In this document: positions 5,940 to 7,238 of the stretch, one piece after another
Position numbering within the stretch: position 1 is the stretch's first letter
Layout of the letters: every line of letters begins with the position of its first letter
Source of the DNA: Candidatus Saccharibacteria bacterium UBA3829
GTDB taxonomy: Bacteria; Patescibacteriota; Saccharimonadia; Saccharimonadales; Saccharimonadaceae
NCBI GenBank assembly: GCA_002393165.1
Contig: DGIF01000041.1
Coordinates: 1 to 7,238, forward strand
Direction: 5' to 3'
Length of the DNA: 7,238 nt
Notes under the pieces: generated by a model
Databases searched by the model: none
Told to the model about the DNA's origin: nothing
The model's input: only the letters and a program-made list of their open reading frames with translations
Made by a program: the position numbers and the translations under genes

Positions 5940-6644
5940 TCACTTGTGGCAACGCCAACACGGTTCCCAGTCATCCGGGTGGCGTTTTTTGGCGGCCTTA
6001 CGGCGAATATCCTCTGTTGGATATTTTTTTGGGTCCCACACGATAGCGCAGAACCCATAGAACGCCAGCGCCGCAAAGAAAACAATCCACTCTGCGACGG
6101 TGAAGTCCACGTCCTCGGAGACCGCCGACGGACACGTCAGCTTGGCAATGATAGTGGCTAGCCGCGGGAATGCGAATCCGGCCAGGACCATCGGAGATAC
6201 AAAATACCCCACAATGTCGTGCCAGACCTTCGTCGGGCTCCACTTAGCACGCGACCTCCTTGGCCTCACCGGTTCCTCGTAATATGGGGCCTCTCGGTGT
6301 TGCAGGACCACAGCGAAGGTAGCGGCCAACACGGCGATCAGCATCCACCAAAACGGCGAGTTGATCCATCGCCACACTATGCCGCCACTCACCACCGGTT
6401 TCGAGTACATTCCTACAATGCTCGTTGCCATCACCCCGAGCATCAAGTCTCCTGGGAAGAGCGCCCGAGACTGCCACTTCCAAAGCGGCACGGTCCTCGA
6501 CTCGAGGATCCACCCCACTATCCATAGGGTTCCGGGCCAGATCGCCCACGAGGCTAGGGTGATCAGCAGCCAGTTTCCTGGCGCTGCGTTATAAAATTTA
6601 ACTGCGCTAACAAGCGTAACGCACACCTCCTTTACGGAGCCCAC
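5940..6644 (-). CDS. Unrecognised Trp-rich membrane protein with about five membrane segments
   Basis: I do not recognise this protein (234 residues from the GTG at 6642-6644). Hydrophobic segments lie near 24-47, 66-84, 97-115, 144-166 and 183-203. The loops at 116-143 and 204-234 are strongly basic and 169-182 is acidic, which by the positive-inside rule predicts N-terminus out and C-terminus in the cytoplasm. The tail ends CWRCHK, giving Cys229-x-x-Cys232-His233; a cytoplasmic position argues against haem attachment and leaves metal or redox use open. The start is uncertain. The GTG lies only about four bases after the predicted transcription start and has no binding site, whereas a perfect AAAGGAGGTG (6624-6633) is followed at good distance by in-frame ACG (6615-6617, residue 10). 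It has its own promoter and terminator and is divergent from the small plus-strand gene. Confidence 0.7.
   Translation of the reverse strand: MGSVKEVCVTLVSAVKFYNAAPGNWLLITLASWAIWPGTLWIVGWILESRTVPLWKWQSRALFPGDLMLGVMATSIVGMYSKPVVSGGIVWRWINSPFWWMLIAVLAATFAVVLQHREAPYYEEPVRPRRSRAKWSPTKVWHDIVGYFVSPMVLAGFAFPRLATIIAKLTCPSAVSEDVDFTVAEWIVFFAALAFYGFCAIVWDPKKYPTEDIRRKAAKKRHPDDWEPCWRCHK
6624..6633 (-). promoter_or_regulatory. Perfect Shine-Dalgarno site without a standard start codon behind it
   Basis: AAAGGAGGTG on the minus strand is fully complementary to the usual 3' end of 16S rRNA (CACCTCCTTT). It lies inside the reading frame if the upstream GTG is used. The in-frame ACG at 6615-6617 is eight bases after GGAGG, the normal distance. 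No ATG, GTG or TTG is available in frame at that distance. Confidence 0.65.
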
Positions 6645-6654
6645 TACGTTTCTG

Positions 6655-6683
6655 ATTGTAACATATTCAAGTCAAAAAGTCAA
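6655..6683 (-). promoter_or_regulatory. Promoter of the membrane-protein gene
   Basis: On the minus strand TTGACT (6678-6683), 17 bases, then TACAAT (6655-6660), preceded by TGT (extended -10). Transcription should begin near 6648, which puts the perfect Shine-Dalgarno site about 15 bases into the RNA. It is divergent from the plus-strand promoter, with 46 bases between the two -35 boxes. The spacer holds a second TTGACT (6670-6675) as part of a short direct repeat. Confidence 0.75.
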
Positions 6684-6729
6684 ACAGTATCGATGGCGGC
6701 TAGGATAGGCCAGGCAAGCAATATACGTC

Positions 6730-6758
6730 TTGACTTTCAGGACGAAATGTGGTATACT
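6730..6758 (+). promoter_or_regulatory. Plus-strand promoter of the small gene
   Basis: TTGACT (6730-6735), 17 bases, TATACT (6753-6758), with TGG before the -10 (extended -10). The start is expected near 6765, giving a leader of about 80 bases. The box arrangement and the TGTGGTATA core resemble the rpsJ promoter. Confidence 0.8.
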
Positions 6759-6800
6759 GAAAGGTAGGGCGCACCTCATGCTAAAAAGGTAGCGCTACAA

Positions 6801-6828
6801 TTTTTTGCACCGAAAGTGATGCAAAGAA
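6801..6828 (+). other. Hairpin in the leader of the small plus-strand gene
   Basis: UUUUUUGCA (6801-6809) can pair with UGCAAAGAA (6820-6828) through nine pairs, one of them U-G, around a 10-base loop. It ends three bases before the GAGG site. A 10-bp palindrome, GTAGCGCTAC (6789-6798), precedes it, and a five-codon reading frame (ATG 6778-6780, MLKR, stop TAG) lies further up. These could modulate translation of the downstream gene. Confidence 0.4.
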
Positions 6829-6831
6829 AGC

Positions 6832-6835
6832 GAGG
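6832..6835 (+). promoter_or_regulatory. Ribosome binding site of the small plus-strand gene
   Basis: GAGG with nine bases to the ATG at 6845-6847. It favours this frame over the overlapping one that opens at 6816, which has no comparable site. Confidence 0.6.
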
Positions 6836-6844
6836 TAACAAAAA

Positions 6845-7069
6845 ATGTTTGATGTCTTACAGGTGGGATGTCCCAGAAAATACCTCTATGGCCTCGGCCA
6901 GCAGGAGCCTGAAGTGTCGCCCAGTGCCGACGGCAGTTGTTTCGCCACCACTGAGGTCGCGCTCGCTGACCACCAGCCCGTTGTGGAGGTCCCCCCCGAA
7001 CAAGGTCCCGAGGTCGGCAGCTGCTTTGGGTCATGGTTTGGCCGGGGTCCCACCGGCGTTTTCACCTGA
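6845..7069 (+). CDS. Unrecognised 74-residue acidic small protein
   Basis: I do not recognise this protein. It has 74 residues, is Gly/Pro/Val-rich and acidic (nine Asp/Glu against three Arg/Lys), has no membrane segment or signal peptide, and contains three cysteines (9, 32, 60). The tetrapeptide GSCF occurs twice (30-33 and 58-61), hinting at two similar half-units. Third codon positions are mostly G or C, higher than in rpsJ or the wall operon, though the neighbouring membrane gene is also GC-rich. Support for a real gene is contextual: promoter at 6730-6758, Shine-Dalgarno GAGG, ATG, and a terminator at 7097-7128. It is the only plus-strand gene, divergent from the membrane-protein gene and convergent with tuf. 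The segment also holds many short GC inverted repeats, so a structured RNA with or without this frame is the main alternative. Confidence 0.55.
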   Translation: MFDVLQVGCPRKYLYGLGQQEPEVSPSADGSCFATTEVALADHQPVVEVPPEQGPEVGSCFGSWFGRGPTGVFT

Positions 7070-7096
7070 TGGCCCAGGCGCCTCGGCGCCGCCAAC

Positions 7097-7128
7097 GCCC
7101 CCGCATTCTCCGCGGGGGCTCAAATTTT
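7097..7128 (+). terminator. Terminator of the small plus-strand gene
   Basis: GCCCCCGC and GCGGGGGC (7097-7104 and 7112-7119) form a perfect 8-bp stem with a 7-base loop, followed by TCAAATTTT. The U-run is short and interrupted but the stem is strong. It lies 27 bases after the stop codon and faces the tuf terminator. Confidence 0.75.
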
Positions 7129-7134
7129 CCCAAC

Positions 7135-7162
7135 AAAAATCCCCCTTGAACAGGGGGATTTT
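7135..7162 (-). terminator. tuf intrinsic terminator
   Basis: AAAATCCCCC and GGGGGATTTT (7136-7145 and 7153-7162) form a perfect 10-bp stem with a 7-base loop. Five U end the minus-strand transcript, partly within the stem. It begins 16 bases after the tuf stop codon. The stem is flanked by A and T on both sides, so it could also stop plus-strand transcripts that escape the preceding hairpin. Confidence 0.9.
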
Positions 7163-7178
7163 CGCATAGGTAGTCAAA

Positions 7179-7238
7179 CTACTTGATAACCTTGGTGATC
7201 ACACCAGAACCAACGGTCTTGCCACCTTCGCGGATAGC
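7179..7238 (-). CDS. tuf: Elongation factor Tu, C-terminal end only
   Basis: The last 19 codons and the TAG stop (7179-7181) read AIREGGKTVGSGVITKVIK, the characteristic C-terminus of EF-Tu domain 3, the GTPase that carries aminoacyl-tRNA to the ribosome. The rest lies beyond the right edge, so length and start cannot be judged. The gene runs toward rpsJ, but a terminator and two inserted genes separate them. The short length of visible sequence is offset by how conserved this segment is. Confidence 0.95.
   Translation of the reverse strand, partial: AIREGGKTVGSGVITKVIK

Noticed and set aside
5758..5961. Minus-strand reading frame of 67 codons between the membrane gene and rpsJ
   Set aside because: It runs through the GC hairpin terminator and the rpsJ promoter, starts inside the preceding gene and has no binding site. 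It is not a credible gene.
5325..6800. TAGCGCTACAA present at 5325-5335 and 6790-6800 as a possible shared operator
   Set aside because: An 11-base match is expected several times by chance in a window of this size. The two copies also occupy different places, upstream of a -35 and inside a leader.
6845..7120. Known structural RNA (RNase P RNA, tmRNA, SRP RNA, 6S RNA) in the plus-strand unit
   Set aside because: The conserved signature segments of these RNAs are not visible on either strand.
6816..7169. Plus-strand frame of 117 codons overlapping the 74-residue gene
   Set aside because: It lacks a Shine-Dalgarno site, is low-complexity Ser/Pro-rich, and reads through both terminators at 7097-7162.

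Overview
The window is bacterial and compact. On the minus strand it runs from the last codons of tuf (right edge), past a two-gene insertion and rpsJ, into a five-gene co-directional operon whose products look devoted to cell-wall peptide chemistry, and ends in the first codons of another gene (left edge). Only one supported gene lies on the plus strand. Several features fit a small-genome Patescibacteria/CPR lineage, possibly Saccharibacteria: rpsJ stands alone next to tuf instead of heading an S10 operon, paired FemAB-type genes sit beside a truncated Mur-ligase-like gene, and intergenic spaces are short. This placement is inference from gene content, not a computed phylogeny. TGA works as a stop in several genes, including three ATGA stop/start overlaps, so lineages that read UGA as glycine are disfavoured.

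Right part (about 5760-7238). The tuf 3' end is followed by its own terminator. Between tuf and rpsJ lies a segment with two divergently transcribed genes I do not recognise. One is a plus-strand gene for a 74-residue, GC-rich, acidic small protein (6845-7069), with a consensus promoter, a Shine-Dalgarno site and a terminator. The other is a minus-strand gene for a Trp-rich protein with about five membrane segments (5940-6644), also with promoter and terminator. Its start is puzzling: a perfect anti-16S Shine-Dalgarno match is followed at ideal distance only by ACG.

Middle (5334-5819). rpsJ (ribosomal protein S10) is a single-gene unit with an extended -10 promoter, an 85-base leader and a strong terminator directly after its stop codon.

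Left part (106-5317). A promoter whose -10 box is only 7 bases from the start codon drives, probably as a leaderless mRNA, a MurF-like ligase lacking the usual N-terminal domain. It is followed by an alpha/beta hydrolase, a DegT/DnrJ/EryC1/StrS-type PLP aminotransferase and two tandem FemAB/FemX-like aminoacyltransferases. Three of the four junctions are 4-base ATGA overlaps and no terminator interrupts the series. A plausible reading is that the aminotransferase and ligase make or load an amino-containing building block and the FemAB enzymes add amino acids from aminoacyl-tRNA to a lipid-linked muropeptide. The hydrolase substrate is unknown. A further promoter and start codon at the left edge begin a gene that leaves the window after 10 codons.

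The five promoters found all have a 17-base spacer, and four have an extended TGn -10. I saw no rRNA, tRNA, CRISPR array, insertion sequence or integrase.
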